Assembly: GCA_963930775.1 (NCBI GenBank)
Contig: OZ005703.1
Location: forward strand, 3,224,001-3,288,000
Direction: 5' to 3'
Length of the DNA: 64,000 bases
DNA from: Cliona cf. orientalis
Taxonomy: Eukaryota; Porifera; Demospongiae; Clionaida; Clionaidae
Shown here: positions 1 to 10,807 of the stretch, piece by piece
How the letters are laid out: each line of letters starts with the position of its first letter
Position numbering within the stretch: the first letter of the stretch is position 1
Program-made: the position numbers and the translations under genes
The notes under the pieces: model-generated
Seen by the model: only the letters and a program-made list of their open reading frames with translations
The model's database searches: none
What the model was told of the DNA's origin: nothing

Positions 1-245
1 CGCCGTACAGTGCCTCATTAACAGACATGGCCTCACCTTTGACCTCCTGCCACGCCCCCAAAGCCTCCTGGACGGGTTCAAAGGTCACCACCGCATCCGG
101 GACACGCCCACCTATCGCCGCAGCCACGTCCCCGGCCGCGATGTCCAAGCACTGGCCCGTGAAGCCACGCCCAATCGGAAGCAATAAAACCTGCAATAAC
201 GCACACGCACACACTCCACACAGTGCCAGGAACACGCCCACACGC
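1..245. repeat. GC-rich repeat, inverted copy of 33540-33780
   Basis: This segment is a close reverse-complement match of 33540-33780: both carry the same series of short cgtgg/cgccc-rich blocks ending at a gtacagtgcctcatt-like sequence. It is the mirror image of part of the block near 33 kb, so the element is dispersed and present in both orientations. No credible protein is encoded; the 78-codon open frame here is low-complexity proline/threonine-rich. The element class is unknown. Confidence 0.75.
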
Positions 246-647
246 TTAATTAGGCCTAATTAGCTTCTTTTTTTTTTTTTTGTCGTTGCGGTTAATAGTT
301 AAGCAAGAATGCTTTGATCTTGCTTTGATGTGGGCAATTACCGGCCTTTTCTTCAGCGGCCACTTCCGGTCGCTAATTACACGCGCATAATCATCCCTGG
401 CCGATTCTGGACACGCCCACCTTCGACCAAAAGCACTCGTATGGCCTCTTCGGCCACGCCCCTTCACGATTCGCTAATTGAATTAGCCATTCCTGACGCT
501 CACGCCCACGCAATTAAATGGTACCTTAACAAGTGGGTTGCAGGGAGAGAATGAGTGGAGCATGCAGTTAGCTTTGTGAACAAGATCTTTCTCACTCTAA
601 CCATAGATTAGGCCTATATAATCTATGCTCTAACAATATCACATAGT
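246..647. other. Non-coding stretch, no gene seen
   Basis: Contains a poly-T run near 269-280 and AT/GC mixed sequence with many cacgccc-type motifs. No coding or RNA gene signature was recognised. Confidence 0.5.
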
Positions 648-898
648 TACCCCGCGCGCATGCGCAAGGGGTAAAGTAATCGGTCGTGTCGTCGTTGTCG
701 TTAGCAGAAAAATCGCCATATCTCGAGATCTAGGCACCTGAGCGACTAGTAAGCACAATGAATCAGTAGCATTTGGCGAAAAACTTAGTGTGTTTCGAAT
801 CAAGGGATATGGTCCACGAGCGCCACAAATAGTGCCTTTTTGTTAGCCTTCGTAACCACGCCTATCGACAGTGCCCACTCAACGCATTATGCATGCTA
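648..898. repeat. Dispersed repeat, copy 1 (second copy 32927-33202)
   Basis: Begins with an imperfect palindrome (taccccgcgcgcatgcgca then aggggta) followed by a GTCGTCGTTGTCG-type run. It matches 32927-33202 in the same orientation for about 250 bp with scattered substitutions. Likely a non-autonomous element or part of a larger repeat, since the copy at 33 kb continues into further repeat sequence. Confidence 0.75.
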
Positions 899-955
899 GT
901 CTCGTCCCCAGACCCCACCCTCGAGGAGGAAAAGGGTCTGGTGAACTTGGGCAGA
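897..955. repeat. CTAGTCTCG hairpin element copy
   Basis: The sequence starts ctagtctcgtccccagaccc and ends in the inverted motif gggtctgg. A reverse-complement copy sits at about 9464-9520. Related CTAGTCTCG/CCAGACCC hairpins occur at 34019-34084, 38361-38460, 38919-39014 and 57450-57535, so this is one member of a dispersed palindromic family. Confidence 0.6.
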
Positions 956-1080
956 ATCCTTGGGCCTGCGCTAAGGAATTTCCACGCGCCAATGAGATCG
1001 TAGCTTTGGCTCAGTCATATGACAAGCTTACCGCAGGAATGCAACATCGCTATACCGTCTGTATAGCTATTCAATTTCGC

Positions 1081-1400
1081 CGACCAATCAGATTCAAGGT
1101 TTGTTTTACTGCCGGTTGCGGGCATGCGATCACATGTAAACGCAGCCATAGCGACCAATCAGAACCAAGCTTTGCATGGCCTTGTCGGCACATATGCGCA
1201 TGCGCCGTAGAACGAGAAATGAGGTTTAACGCAGTTAAACCAAGTTAACTGGGAGGCAGGCCGAGCTGGTTGTGAAGGGGTGGGGCGTGTTAACCTAACG
1301 CAGCGCCGCCAGCAAAGGTAGGTGTGATGGTAATCGGTCAACGTGATTGGTGGAATTTAGCAGGTTGCTATGGTACTTAGGATAAAAGGAGTGTTGGTAA
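1081..1400 (+). promoter_or_regulatory. Possible promoter: two CCAAT boxes and a TATA-like box
   Basis: Two GACCAATCAG-type CCAAT boxes lie at about 1082-1091 and 1153-1162, and a TATA-like GATAAAAGG lies at 1381-1389. This spacing resembles a pol II promoter reading plus, upstream of an ATG at 1506 in good Kozak context. Motif-based only; transcription is not shown. Confidence 0.3.
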
Positions 1401-1505
1401 ATACAAACGGCAGTCTGAACAGTCTACTTAGCAACGGATGGTGAGCGAGAAAAAGGAGCATCTGCAGAGTTCTCAGCCTATTCTACTTCATTGCTCAAGT
1501 GCAAA

Positions 1506-1584
1506 ATGGCTCATAGACCTCGGCCCCACTGGAGGCTACGACTCGGTGGCACTTCTATTATCTACTCTCTGTTGTACCTAGGCT
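1506..1584 (+). other. Possible first coding exon
   Basis: An ATG in a caaaATGG context opens a short frame of 26 codons plus one base, with a basic start and then a hydrophobic stretch (IIYSLLYL) like a signal anchor. A consensus donor GTGAGT follows at 1585. It lies about 115 bp downstream of a TATA-like box. No following exon was recognised, and the downstream DNA is full of repeats and a retrotransposon. This could be exon 1 of a gene, a relic, or chance. Confidence 0.2.
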
Positions 1585-1590
1585 GTGAGT

Positions 1591-1990
1591 TTGGTATTTG
1601 ACGGCCGGTTTTTTGAGCAGTATTATCAACTAGCAGTATTGTCAGTGTTCAATGAATCATAACGTACTGGCTAGGATTTAGCATCTTCAAATGCTGTGGT
1701 GGTGGTTATGTTCAAGTCGGTCGGTGTGTATTATTCAGGATAATGTATTCATGCCCAACAGCTGTTAATGGTATCATGGTGTGCTGGTGCTGTACAGTAT
1801 TTATGCAACTGTCGTTCAATCCTCGATTCAGTCAGTGTCGTGTGGACGCTACTAGCAGGTAGGTGGCTAGTATTATGTACGAGACTCGGAGTTGGTGTAT
1901 TCTTCCTAACCATGATAGCCGCTCAGTGATAGCTAGTGCTATAGAGTTTAATTTTTTTTTTTTTTTTTTTTTTTTTTCAAGGCGACCTGA
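1591..1990. other. Non-coding stretch with poly-T tract
   Basis: No gene seen. A poly-T run of about 27 bases near 1951-1977 directly precedes the repeat pair at 1991-2782. Confidence 0.5.
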
Positions 1991-2782
1991 ACACTAAGCA
2001 GAAAAAAAATTGTCCAAAAACCACCATATAATCGAGCTGGGTGCATAGTGGAACCATACAATGCAAGCAGGCAGCCTAAATTTCAATTTTGTCAAAAAGT
2101 TGGTAAAGGTCGTCACATTTATGTGCGCGCGTGGCTCCGCCCCTCACGTAGCGCGTGGGCGGAAACATTGCAAACGCATGGCTTCCCTGTACAAACATAT
2201 GGGGAAACTTCAAAGGGCCGTAACTTTGATTCTAAGGCGTGAATCAAAATTCCTGAAGGTCAAATCTCTGCATTTGATCCATTCTGCGCGCCGGTACAAA
2301 AATTATGTCCCCAAGTGCTCCCAATTCCCCCCTGAATTAATTAATTAAAGTTCTTTTTTTTTTTTCTACTTAGTGTTTAACAAGGCGACCAGAACACTAA
2401 GCAGAAAAAAAAATTGTTCGAAAACCGCCACATAGTTGAGCTTGATGCATAATAGAGCCATACAATGCAAGCAGGCAGCCTATACATCAATTTTGATCAA
2501 AGTGGGTAATGGTCGTCACGTTAATGTGCGCGCGTGGCCCCGCCCCTCACGTAGCGCGTGGGCGGGAAACATTGCAAACGCATGGCTTCCTATACAAACA
2601 TATGGGAAAACTTCAAAGGGCCATAACTTTAATTCTAAGGTGTGAATCAAAATTCCCCTGCGTCAAATCTCTAGTTTCGACCCATTCTGCGTGCCCATAT
2701 AAAAATTATCCCCCCAAGTGCTCCCAAATCCCCCATGAATTAGATTATTTATTTAAATTTGCTTTTTTTTTCTACTTAGTGT
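1991..2782. repeat. Two tandem ACACTAAG-terminated MITE-like elements
   Basis: Two direct copies, 1991-2376 and 2394-2782, each begin ACACTAAGCAGAAAAAAA and end with the inverted motif CTACTTAGTGT. Between and before them is the shared flank caaggcgacc. The interior is conserved, including ctcacgtagcgcgtgggcg and a caaacatatggg block. The same family recurs many times in opposite orientation at 29507-32900. Apparent open frames of 60-110 codons inside are repeat sequence, not genes. Confidence 0.8.
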
Positions 2783-2784
2783 AT

Positions 2785-4736
2785 AATTTGTGTATAATAA
2801 TTTCTGTCGTAAAATATACAGAGGTCACATGAATAGCAAAAAGTGCTAACAAAAACATGAGACCCGACTTATAACTAATGAGAAAAATATTAACTAAATA
2901 ACTATAATAGGTTCGATTTGAAAACATAAACAGAGGGTGAAGAGGCAGTGCTGCAAGGCAGGGTGTTCCATTGTGCAATGGTCCTGGGGAAAAATGAATT
3001 ATGGAACTGAGAAGTTCTAGCCGCTATGTTTTGAAGCTGCAGAGCATGAGAAAACCTGTTGTTGTAATTAATGATCCGATATTGGAGAGGTGCTTCAGGA
3101 AAGACAGTCAGATCGTTGACTATTTTGAACAAGTGACTCAGCCTACATTGCTTACGCCTGTCAGAAAGAGCAGGGATTTGACTCTGTATATACAATTGAT
3201 TATGATCAGAGGACCAGTTCTTGAGACATACACGCAAGGCAAATCTCTGAACCTTCTCAAGAGCATCAACATCCCTAGCAAGATATGGGTCCCACACAAT
3301 GGAGCCGTACTCGAGGTGGGGGCGGATGAAAGACTTGTATAATGTAAGGAGGGTGGTAGAGTCAGCATGCTTGTAGAACTGACGATATAAGAGACCAACA
3401 AGCTTCCTAACTTTACTGCAAAGTTTAGCTACATGAGGAGACCAAGAGAGGTCACAATTGATTAGAATACCTAGGTACTTCACAGAAGAAACATGCGAGA
3501 GTGGAGTACCCTGAACTGAAAAGGACGGGGGAGAACTTGGGCTCCTCCTCCTGGAAACAAGCATAGAGCAACATTTAGCTGGTTGCAGAGAAAGTAAGGA
3601 ATTGTTAATCCATGATACTATGGCATTGACATCCCTCTGCAGTATGCTGAAGTCCACGTCAGAGTGGATGGGCCTGTACAAAGCTATATCGTCAGCAAAA
3701 AGAGAAATTGAACTACCAAAGGAGATCTGATGGGCTATGTCATTAATGAAGATTATGAACAGAAGCGGGCCGAGCACGGAGCCTTGCGGCACTCCAGAGA
3801 TTACTGGAAGAACAGGAGACTCTTCACCGCCTACGACAACTGACTGAGACCTACTCGAAAGATAGCTATGGATCCATTGGACAAGATATTGATTTATGCC
3901 GATCTCTTCAAGTCTTTGCAAGAGCAGGCTGTGGGACACACTGTCGAAGGCCTTCCTCAAGTCAAAGAAAATGACACACGTGTCATTACCTAATTCGAGT
4001 TGCTGGAGCCAGTCGTGGGTGACGGAAAGAAGTGCAGACGCAGTACACCTCCCTGGCAGAAAGCCCCACTGACGGACTGATAGAGGGTGGTGAATGCTAA
4101 GATATCGGAAGATTGACTGGTGGACATGGCGCTCGAGTAGTTTGCTGACAACAGACAAAATAGATATGGGACGGTAATTGGTAGGGTCAGCGGAGTCCCC
4201 AGACTTGGGAACTGGAACAATGCGAGCCAACTTCCATGAATTTGGGAAAGTACCAGTAGATAGTGATAGATTAAATATCCTGGTGAGACTAGGAACTATT
4301 GCATCGATTGTTCCTTTCAACATCTTAACGGAAATTCCGTCAGGACCGGTGGACTTTGTAGGATCAAGACCAAGGATTAAATCGTAGACTTCAGCCTCGT
4401 CACAAAGTAGCTCCACTGGAAAATTTGAAGGCTGCAAATTAGGAGGGAGATTTGGCAGCGGCGGCGAATTAGCATTAAAACATTTGTAGAAAAAGGAGTT
4501 CAGTAGGCTGGCCTTATCAACGTTGTCTGTGATTGCAGAACCATTTGAAACTAATGTGGGAATTGAGCAGTCTTGCTTGTTCAGCATCTTCATAGATTTC
4601 CAAAAAGCTTTAGAGGTTTGAAATTTGAGATCTCGAAAAAATTTAGTCTTGCTTAGACGCAACATAGCAACAACTTTGTTTCTCGCTGCTCGATACCTCT
4701 GGTAGGCAGATCCGGCACTGTTCGCTGTTCGTGATT
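2785..4736 (-). mobile_element. 5'-truncated non-LTR retrotransposon
   Basis: A minus-strand element whose coding part ends at 2902 and whose open frame reaches back to about 4733, where an in-frame stop and unrelated sequence mark a 5' truncation. About 115 bp of 3' tail separates the stop from the repeat array at 2782, with an attatacac-type repeat at the end. The endonuclease and ORF1 parts are missing. The family resembles the Jockey/CR1 side of non-LTR elements. Confidence 0.8.
2902..4665 (-). CDS. Reverse transcriptase of a non-LTR retrotransposon (partial)
   Basis: The frame of 587 codons carries the ordered reverse-transcriptase blocks: STGPDGIS, NYRPISIL, GFLPGRCT, FFDLRKAFDSV, GVPQGSVLGPLLF, the catalytic LFADDIAL (FADD box) and KYLGILI, then a C-terminal region ending in an RTIAQWNTLP-type motif typical of the end of ORF2 in Jockey/CR1-like elements. 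The frame continues upstream of the ATG for about 22 codons, so the true protein was longer and started 5' of the truncation. The endonuclease is absent. The RT is uninterrupted, suggesting a fairly recent insertion, but this copy cannot be autonomous. Confidence 0.88.
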   Translation of the reverse strand: MLRLSKTKFFRDLKFQTSKAFWKSMKMLNKQDCSIPTLVSNGSAITDNVDKASLLNSFFYKCFNANSPPLPNLPPNLQPSNFPVELLCDEAEVYDLILGLDPTKSTGPDGISVKMLKGTIDAIVPSLTRIFNLSLSTGTFPNSWKLARIVPVPKSGDSADPTNYRPISILSVVSKLLERHVHQSIFRYLSIHHPLSVRQWGFLPGRCTASALLSVTHDWLQQLELGNDTCVIFFDLRKAFDSVSHSLLLQRLEEIGINQYLVQWIHSYLSSRSQSVVVGGEESPVLPVISGVPQGSVLGPLLFIIFINDIAHQISFGSSISLFADDIALYRPIHSDVDFSILQRDVNAIVSWINNSLLSLQPAKCCSMLVSRRRSPSSPPSFSVQGTPLSHVSSVKYLGILINCDLSWSPHVAKLCSKVRKLVGLLYRQFYKHADSTTLLTLYKSFIRPHLEYGSIVWDPYLARDVDALEKVQRFALRVCLKNWSSDHNQLYIQSQIPALSDRRKQCRLSHLFKIVNDLTVFPEAPLQYRIINYNNRFSHALQLQNIAARTSQFHNSFFPRTIAQWNTLPCSTASSPSVYVFKSNLL

Positions 4737-5160
4737 AATTGATGTGTCAGGCAAATTATGTAGCCTGCGTGCATATCCAGAATTTTATTAGAGCATTAGA
4801 CAGCTACCTGACCCGTGTGTCATACACTATGACTGGTTGCATCAGTTAGCATAGAGCTTACTTTACTGCCTTTAGTCTTGCCGTGGCACAGTGCATAAAA
4901 TTAATGAACAACTGAAACAGAGCTCCTCAGCAAGTATAGTAATAATAGGTCGAATTGAGCATTATAGTAAGTTCATAGAGCATCTATAGACTGTTCAGAA
5001 TTGGTTGCAGTAGTCAAGCTAGCTAAGTGTTTTATAATGGATCTTTTCTGTAGTTTCTTGAATGATAAGCCAAGGGATGTCTGACGGCAATCTTGATATT
5101 TGTCCACTGGTTGTTTGTTAGGCGATGAGGGGTGTCTTGGTGGCAGCCGGGGCAGTTGTG
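4737..5160. other. Non-coding stretch, no gene seen
   Basis: AT-rich sequence flanking the truncated retrotransposon. No coding signature recognised. Confidence 0.5.
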
Positions 5161-6200
5161 TGCTTACAGCGTGTTCTATGGGAAAGCAATTGTAAATTTG
5201 CATTGGGTTGTATGGGCAATCAGTTGTGTGCTTGCAGTGGCGGGCCGCTGTTGTGTGCTTACGGTATGCTATATACGGGCAGGTAGTTAGTTATAACCTT
5301 GCAGGATGTCGTAGATGGTGGGAGCGATGAGTAAGGAGAGTACAGCGAGTTGAACACTACCCAGTATCAAGTATCATTCGCTCTCATTCAGCCCGAGGGA
5401 CCATGTGCAGATGTCAAAACTTTTCGCAGTGTAGGTAGTCAAGATAGATAATGCAGGTCCCTAAAACCTCAGACATAGATTCAACAAACTCAGAACTTAC
5501 AAGGTGTTTAGTCATGTGACCAAAAATCAGCTGATCATACAATACAAGTATTGATAGTGATATAATCAATATTATAATTTAAAATTTTCCCTCAAATTGG
5601 CGACATAGCGGCGCGTGTACCACACTAGTGTCCTATGGGGTTGATCATGATCGCGTTTGCGCTGTGGCAAACTTACCTTGTGTTGTCACAGTGGTTGTAT
5701 GGAGTGTGTTCTATGGGCAGGTGGTTGTATGTTGGCAGTGTGCTGGCGGTGTTCTATAGGCTGGCGGTGGTGGGCCTGCAGGGTATTCTATTGGCAGGCG
5801 GTGGTGTGAATACAGCGTGTTCTATGGGTGTTCTACAGGCTGGCGGTTGTGGGCCTGCAGTGTGTTCTATGGATGTTCTACGGGCTGGCCGTTGTGTGCC
5901 TGCAGTGTGTTCTATGGGCACGCAGTAGTGTGAAAGCAGTGTTTTCTATGAGTACACTGTGGGGAATGAATGGTGGGCGTCGCCGCTTGGTGGTGGTGTC
6001 TGTGGCGGGGTGTGGTGATCGTCACTGCATTTTGCCGCAGGTGTCGCTGCTGGGTGGTGGCGTTCGCTGTTTGTTTTTTACAGTGTATTCTACGGGCTGG
6101 CGGTTGTGTGCCTGCGGTGTGTTATATATGGGCTGGTGACTGTGGGCCAGCAGTTTGTTCTACGGGCAGGCAGTTGTGTTCTACTGGAAGGAGGTTGAGT
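5160..6200. repeat. Degenerate tandem repeat block
   Basis: Many imperfect copies of a unit built from gtgttctatggg, caggcggttgtg and tgcctgcagtg follow each other, clearest at 5690-5930 and 6085-6190. Spacing is irregular, roughly 35-50 bp. Overlapping open frames of about 95-125 codons arise because the repeat lacks stops; none resembles a known protein. Confidence 0.6.
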
Positions 6201-7440
6201 GCTTGCCAGTGGCTTGCATCATTAGGTATGTGGGAGATTGTAATTACGTGGATACTTATCTGTTCTCAATGGGTGCATGGGTGTGGGGTAACGTCCTTAA
6301 AAATGTTAGCAGGAGCGATTCATATATCTGCATCAGTCATCGGTACTTGAGGGAATGGAATCAGGCAAGTTCATTTGTAGTCATGCACTCGGCTAGTTCA
6401 GCTTACATGTGTATGGTCTGTGCAATGTGTGTATCAAATATCGTATAGCTGATTTAGTCTACGTTAATAGGGACGAATGCAGCAATCTAACAGAAATTGA
6501 GTTAGGTCAGTGTCAAAGCCAGCATGTAGCTATATAAATAATGCTTCAACGGAAACTCTATAGGCATATTATACCTAATAATAATGGTATTAGTGTGTGC
6601 CAGTGCTTGCTGTGACCACCCTACTGATCATACCTAGTGTGAGTCGAGTTAATTTGTAGCTTAGGCCTCACTTCAATTGTCGGTTAAGCTATGGAAGCAG
6701 ATATGTACAATTTTACTACCATCCAATGATTCTTAAGAGGGGTCGATCGTTTGGGTTTAATTAAACCTTTTTAGCCATAATTGGTACCGTTAGTATTATT
6801 TTCACTGTGTCACTACCAGGGGTCATAGTCTAGGTATATACTTCTTGTCCACTAAATCTATTTAGTGTGACCGGGGTTAATCCCCATTCCTAACTTTTGG
6901 TTGGTTGTCTATAGATACTAGTCTGTCCACCTCGCAAGAGGTGTGACCGGGGTTGAACTTGCTTCTCCCCACGATTAACTATTATTATACTGGTATTGTA
7001 ATTTATCCTGACTCGGATGATTTGGTTGGATCAAGTGAGTTCAGTACACGGAGAGGTGTTATCTATTAGCTAGCGATATTATACTAGATACTAGTATTAT
7101 CATTATGGAAGCAACAGGGGGGTTGATATGAGTTTGAAGCTTACACAGTTGTGGAGTTTGCTATTAGCTACTCGGACATATAACAGTCAGTGTTTGGATT
7201 GGGATTCACAGTTGGCTGCTATCATGCTATTAAGGATGGAGTATCTTCAGTTGATCAAGATAGCAAAATAATTGCAAGTATAGGTAATGAATTGATGTGT
7301 GACGACGAAGGGCAAAGTGTATGTCAAGGCATATAGCTTTTAATTATTCTTTGGCATAAAATCTGCTCCAAACTAGCTACTCGTTGTCATAGTGTTAAGT
7401 TGGTTATTGAACTTGGGTAGATTGATATAATGTGGAATTG
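6201..7440. other. Non-coding stretch, no gene seen
   Basis: No coding gene or RNA gene recognised. A short duplicated motif (tgtgaccggggtt) occurs at about 6868 and 6941. Confidence 0.45.
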
Positions 7441-7449
7441 ATTTATTGT

Positions 7450-7660
7450 GGCATTAGTGATCATCATTGAGTTTTTGAGGGCTTAGTTAGTATACGTATA
7501 TCTGGATGATCATCACTGAGTATTGAGGGTTAGGTGTACATGTATTTGGATGATCATTGTTGAGTATTGAGGGTTTACTTGTATTTGGATGATCAACATT
7601 GAGTATCAGGGCTTAGTTATCTGGATGATCGTGGCTGAGTCTTGCAATTGAGGGCTTAAT
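7450..7660. repeat. Short tandem repeat around a GGATGATCA unit
   Basis: About five degenerate copies of a roughly 50-bp unit that includes ggatgatcat, tgagtattgagggt and ttagt follow each other. No coding content. Confidence 0.65.
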
Positions 7661-7669
7661 CAACCTCAG

Positions 7670-8427
7670 AGCATCACTTAAATGTTTAGTTTGGATATTG
7701 GACTCAATTAAGAAGTGTTGGAGGATCCAGCCACTATTATTATGTTAATTTCTAGGGAGGCTTCATATCAAGGAGTTCGTCCAGAAGAGGGGATCAGTCT
7801 GCACAGTAGCAGCAGTTTGCATCTACAATAGCTTCAACATAGCTACTCAGCTACCTATAGCGGTGTGGCCACATACATGTAGCTACTCAGGTGTAGCTGT
7901 ATACAGCTAGTGTTTCTTGCCATTGACTGTATGGAGTGTTGCTAAAGCTGAATTTCCATGTAGGCCCATCTCAGTCCGTCCCAGTATAGTGGTAGAGGTG
8001 AGGGATTTGTCGTTAGGGGACTGGAAGTCAGTAGCTAGCTAGATAGCATTGTAGATACACTTGTGATGAGTGTAGGGCATGCTATAGTATAATATTATAG
8101 TATAGTGAGATGGTCTGATACTCTTATATAGGCGCCAAGCTCTTATGAGCATCTCAATTAAGGGTCAAAATTGACCATTCAGGTGCATGGTACTTTACTG
8201 CATAATATGGTATCTGTAGCATGAGTTTGTTGTCTTCCTTCGTGTAGTTAGCTGATAAAATATTGACAGCTAGTTAGGACGGGCATAGTAGAGTTAGTGA
8301 TTCCTCTGAACCACAGCAGGACACGTTACCAAAGCACAAGCTTTAACTGGTTAGTTACCACAGATGGAGAGAGGCAGCCATCCTAGTATAATATTATTTG
8401 TAGCAGTAGCAGTTGCTGTAGCTTCTT
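7670..8427. other. Non-coding stretch, no gene seen
   Basis: Mostly AT-rich sequence with many tagct/agcta motifs. No gene recognised on either strand. Confidence 0.45.
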
Positions 8428-9107
8428 GAATAGCTATTATAGCCTGGAATTATTTTGGTGGATTCTTCGTAATGTTCTTTGGTCACGTGCTTCATAGATT
8501 ATTGATGAAAACAAATAGACAATGATATTCTGTGATCTGACTATCGTGTCACCATTGGTGTAAATAAACATCATGGTTTTACCGTGTGCATTTATCCCTG
8601 GTATTGGTCCATCAGTTATGCGGCATAATATCCACCCTGTTTGCAAAAATTTAATATTATTTTGGAAAGTGTTGCATGGTTATTCATCTTCATTTTAGAG
8701 ACAAAGAAAGCTATGCAGTTATAATGCATGTAGCAGATATCGATAAGATAAACTCATTCACTGTAGGGTGTTTATGTAACTGCTTGGATAGCTACTAACC
8801 TGGAAATGTTTTGGTAGATTCTTCGGAATATTTGTTGGTCACATGCTTCATAGATTACAAGTGAACAATGATATTCTGTTGATCTGGCTATCGCGTCACA
8901 TTAGTATGGTTTGACAGTTTGCATTTATCACTGGTGTGTACTTTGGTTGGTTCATCAGTTATGCTATATAATATCCAACCCGTTTGCCAAAGTGTTGCAA
9001 TGGTTATTCATCTTCAATTTAGAGACAAGGAAAAGCTATGTAGTTATAGCCAACACATGTCTGAAGAGATCAGTAAGACAAATTCATTCACTGTAGGGAA
9101 TTCAGGT
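8428..9107. repeat. Tandem direct duplication, two copies of about 330-355 bp
   Basis: Copy 1 (about 8428-8783) and copy 2 (about 8784-9107) share successive blocks: tagctattatagcctgg/tagctactaacctgg, ttggtcac, caatgatattctgt, ggttattcatctt and tcattcactgtaggg. Divergence is moderate with several indels, so the duplication is not recent. Neither copy has a convincing reading frame. Confidence 0.75.
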
Positions 9108-9545
9108 CATTGTTAGAATCAGGGTGGTTATATATATTTGAGGTGGTGTGGCTTGGAGGGAATGGCTTTGCCATTCAGTGGATGGATTGGGGTGATGAAT
9201 CCCCCCAATTTGGGTCCCTCCAAGCAAGATGAGGATGTAAAAGGGGCGTGGCGGCTGCAGTGGCCCTAGCTTGGCTGCTGCTGGCGTCAGTGGCTTGTAT
9301 TTGCCATGGGCATGCACAGCGTCAACAGCATAAAGTACATGTGCATGCAATACGGATGCCCCAAGGCAGTTCTATGCCATACCCTAGCAACTGACTCGGC
9401 ATGACCTCCATACAAGGTGAAAGGTTGAATTATGGACGAACGAACCAGTTAACCGAGGATTCAGCCCAAGTTCACCAGACCCTTTTCCTTCTTTTGGGAG
9501 TGGGGTCTGGGGACGAGACTATATGCATGCAGGCCTTGTGCCTTC
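9108..9545. other. Non-coding stretch with palindromic repeat copy
   Basis: No gene seen. At about 9464-9520 lies a reverse-complement copy of the 897-955 hairpin element. From 9525 the sequence is a second copy of the repeat at 33198, interrupted by the foldback element that follows. Confidence 0.5.
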
Positions 9546-9922
9546 CAGAGGAGGTAGGACACACTTGACCTTTGGCTAATAGTTCACTAATTAAATCGCT
9601 AGTTTAGGCTTTCGTGAAGATTTTTAGAGGATATCTTTGCGATTTTCGAACTCAGCGCTATTGATTTAGTGGGGGAGCCCCTCTTAGTTAGCACTGTAGA
9701 GCAATTTTTAGGTCTTTGGAATGTTAATCAGCCGCTTTAATTAACATTCCAAAGACCTAAAAATTGCTCTACAGTGCTAACTAAGAGGGGCTCCCCCACT
9801 AAATCAATAGCGCTAAGTTCGAAAATCACTACGATATCCTCTAAAAACCTTCACGAAAGCCTATACTAGCGATTTAATTAGTGAACTATTAGCCAAAGGT
9901 CAAGCGTGTCCTACCTCCTCTG
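9546..9922. mobile_element. 377-bp foldback element with 9-bp target duplication, copy 1
   Basis: The element begins CAGAGGAGGTAGGACAC and ends with its reverse complement; almost its whole length is two inverted arms of about 180 bp around a short centre near 9730. It is flanked by perfect 9-bp direct repeats TGTGCCTTC at 9537-9545 and 9923-9931. A second copy at 49663-50036 also has a 9-bp duplication. Long arms and 9-bp duplications resemble Mutator-like MITEs; the superfamily is inference. It sits inside a repeat whose uninterrupted version is at 33198. Confidence 0.88.
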
Positions 9923-10212
9923 TGTGCCTTCTGCTCATGCGCATAACGTTGAATATTATAGACTGGTAAAGGTCGTCAATAATGGTAGTGGCACACGTTT
10001 CTATTCGCAGACTGGAATGTAAAGCCCCCTCGAATCAGAATGTAAGATACCTAGTCTAGATCTGGTGCAGAGAGAGTTAGTGGTGTTTTGGCTGATGTCA
10101 CCAAGAGCCCTATATTATACACCCCGCTCTTGATACAACCAAGCAGCAACAAAAGCAGATCTATAGATTGCGCAATGAGCGCGCGGGGTATGTGCTCTAT
10201 AGAGCTCTAGTT
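9923..10212. repeat. Dispersed repeat, second copy of 33213-33539
   Basis: After the foldback insertion this segment continues the repeat also found at 33198-33539, sharing gactggtaaaggtcgtcaat, gaatcagaatgtaag and gagagagttagtggtg, and ending in the block gatctatagattg...gagctctag. A third, shorter copy of the end block is at about 21412-21464. Confidence 0.75.
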
Positions 10213-10459
10213 GCCAACTGTCCCGGGCCGAAACTGGCGGGACAGTCCCAAAAATATGTCCAGCTCTTGTCCCTCTGCTGACATCATCATAGTACATCAC
10301 TACGTATGATACACAAAAGGGGTGTGGCACAAGCCTAACCTTAGTATACTACCCTGTTTTTGTCCGTGGTAGGTTTGTGCGTGGTCGCGGACGTGACATT
10401 GCCGAAATAGTGGGAGTGGCAATGCAAAATGGGCGTGGTCCCAAAGTTTTCGCGCGCGT
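10213..10459. other. Non-coding stretch, no gene seen
   Basis: GC-rich sequence with gggcgtggtc motifs typical of the repeats in this window. No coding signature. Confidence 0.45.
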
Positions 10460-10687
10460 TCAGCTCATTAGCTCATCTGTCCAGAATCCGTTGCTGGCAA
10501 CTATGATATCATCAGTATCAGAACGGTTAAAGGAAAGTAAATAACCTAAGTGCTTGGCTGAGTGACTCAAATTGAGCTCCAAACCATTAATTAAGAAGAA
10601 AGAATTCAAAGAAAGATCCCTTACAGCAATAGGGGTATTAATGCTAACACTGTCTGCATACCACATGCAACTACTACTGCATATCAA
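10460..10687 (-). pseudogene. Non-LTR reverse transcriptase fragment
   Basis: A 75-codon minus-strand frame contains WYADSVS and HSAKHLGYLLSFNRSD, matching the palm/thumb region after the catalytic box in Jockey/CR1-like reverse transcriptases (YLG motif). It has no catalytic FADD and no room for a complete domain. A 3' fragment in the opposite orientation directly abuts it, so this is a broken and inverted relic. Confidence 0.5.
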
Positions 10688-10807
10688 CAGTCCTTCTATC
10701 CAAAAACTCTCTCTGTGTGGAATTCGCTACCTGAAGGAGTGACAAGCTGTACTAGCATTTCTGGTTTTAAGTGCCACATGAAACAATCAAACTTGCAAAT
10801 TAATTAG
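10688..10807 (+). pseudogene. 3' end fragment of a non-LTR retrotransposon ORF2
   Basis: The plus frame ending with TAG at 10807 contains SFYPKTLSVWNSLPEGV, the characteristic end of many non-LTR ORF2 proteins (compare RTIAQWNTLP in the element at 2.9 kb). Only about 40 codons remain. Its orientation is opposite to the neighbouring RT scrap. Confidence 0.6.

Noticed and set aside
2048-2832. Overlapping plus-strand frames of 64-107 codons
   Set aside because: They lie wholly inside the two ACACTAAG-family repeats, and the same peptides recur in other copies; repeat read-through, not genes.
5635-6448. Plus-strand frames of 97-126 codons
   Set aside because: Produced by the degenerate tandem repeat, with cysteine/tryptophan-rich low-complexity peptides and no domain.
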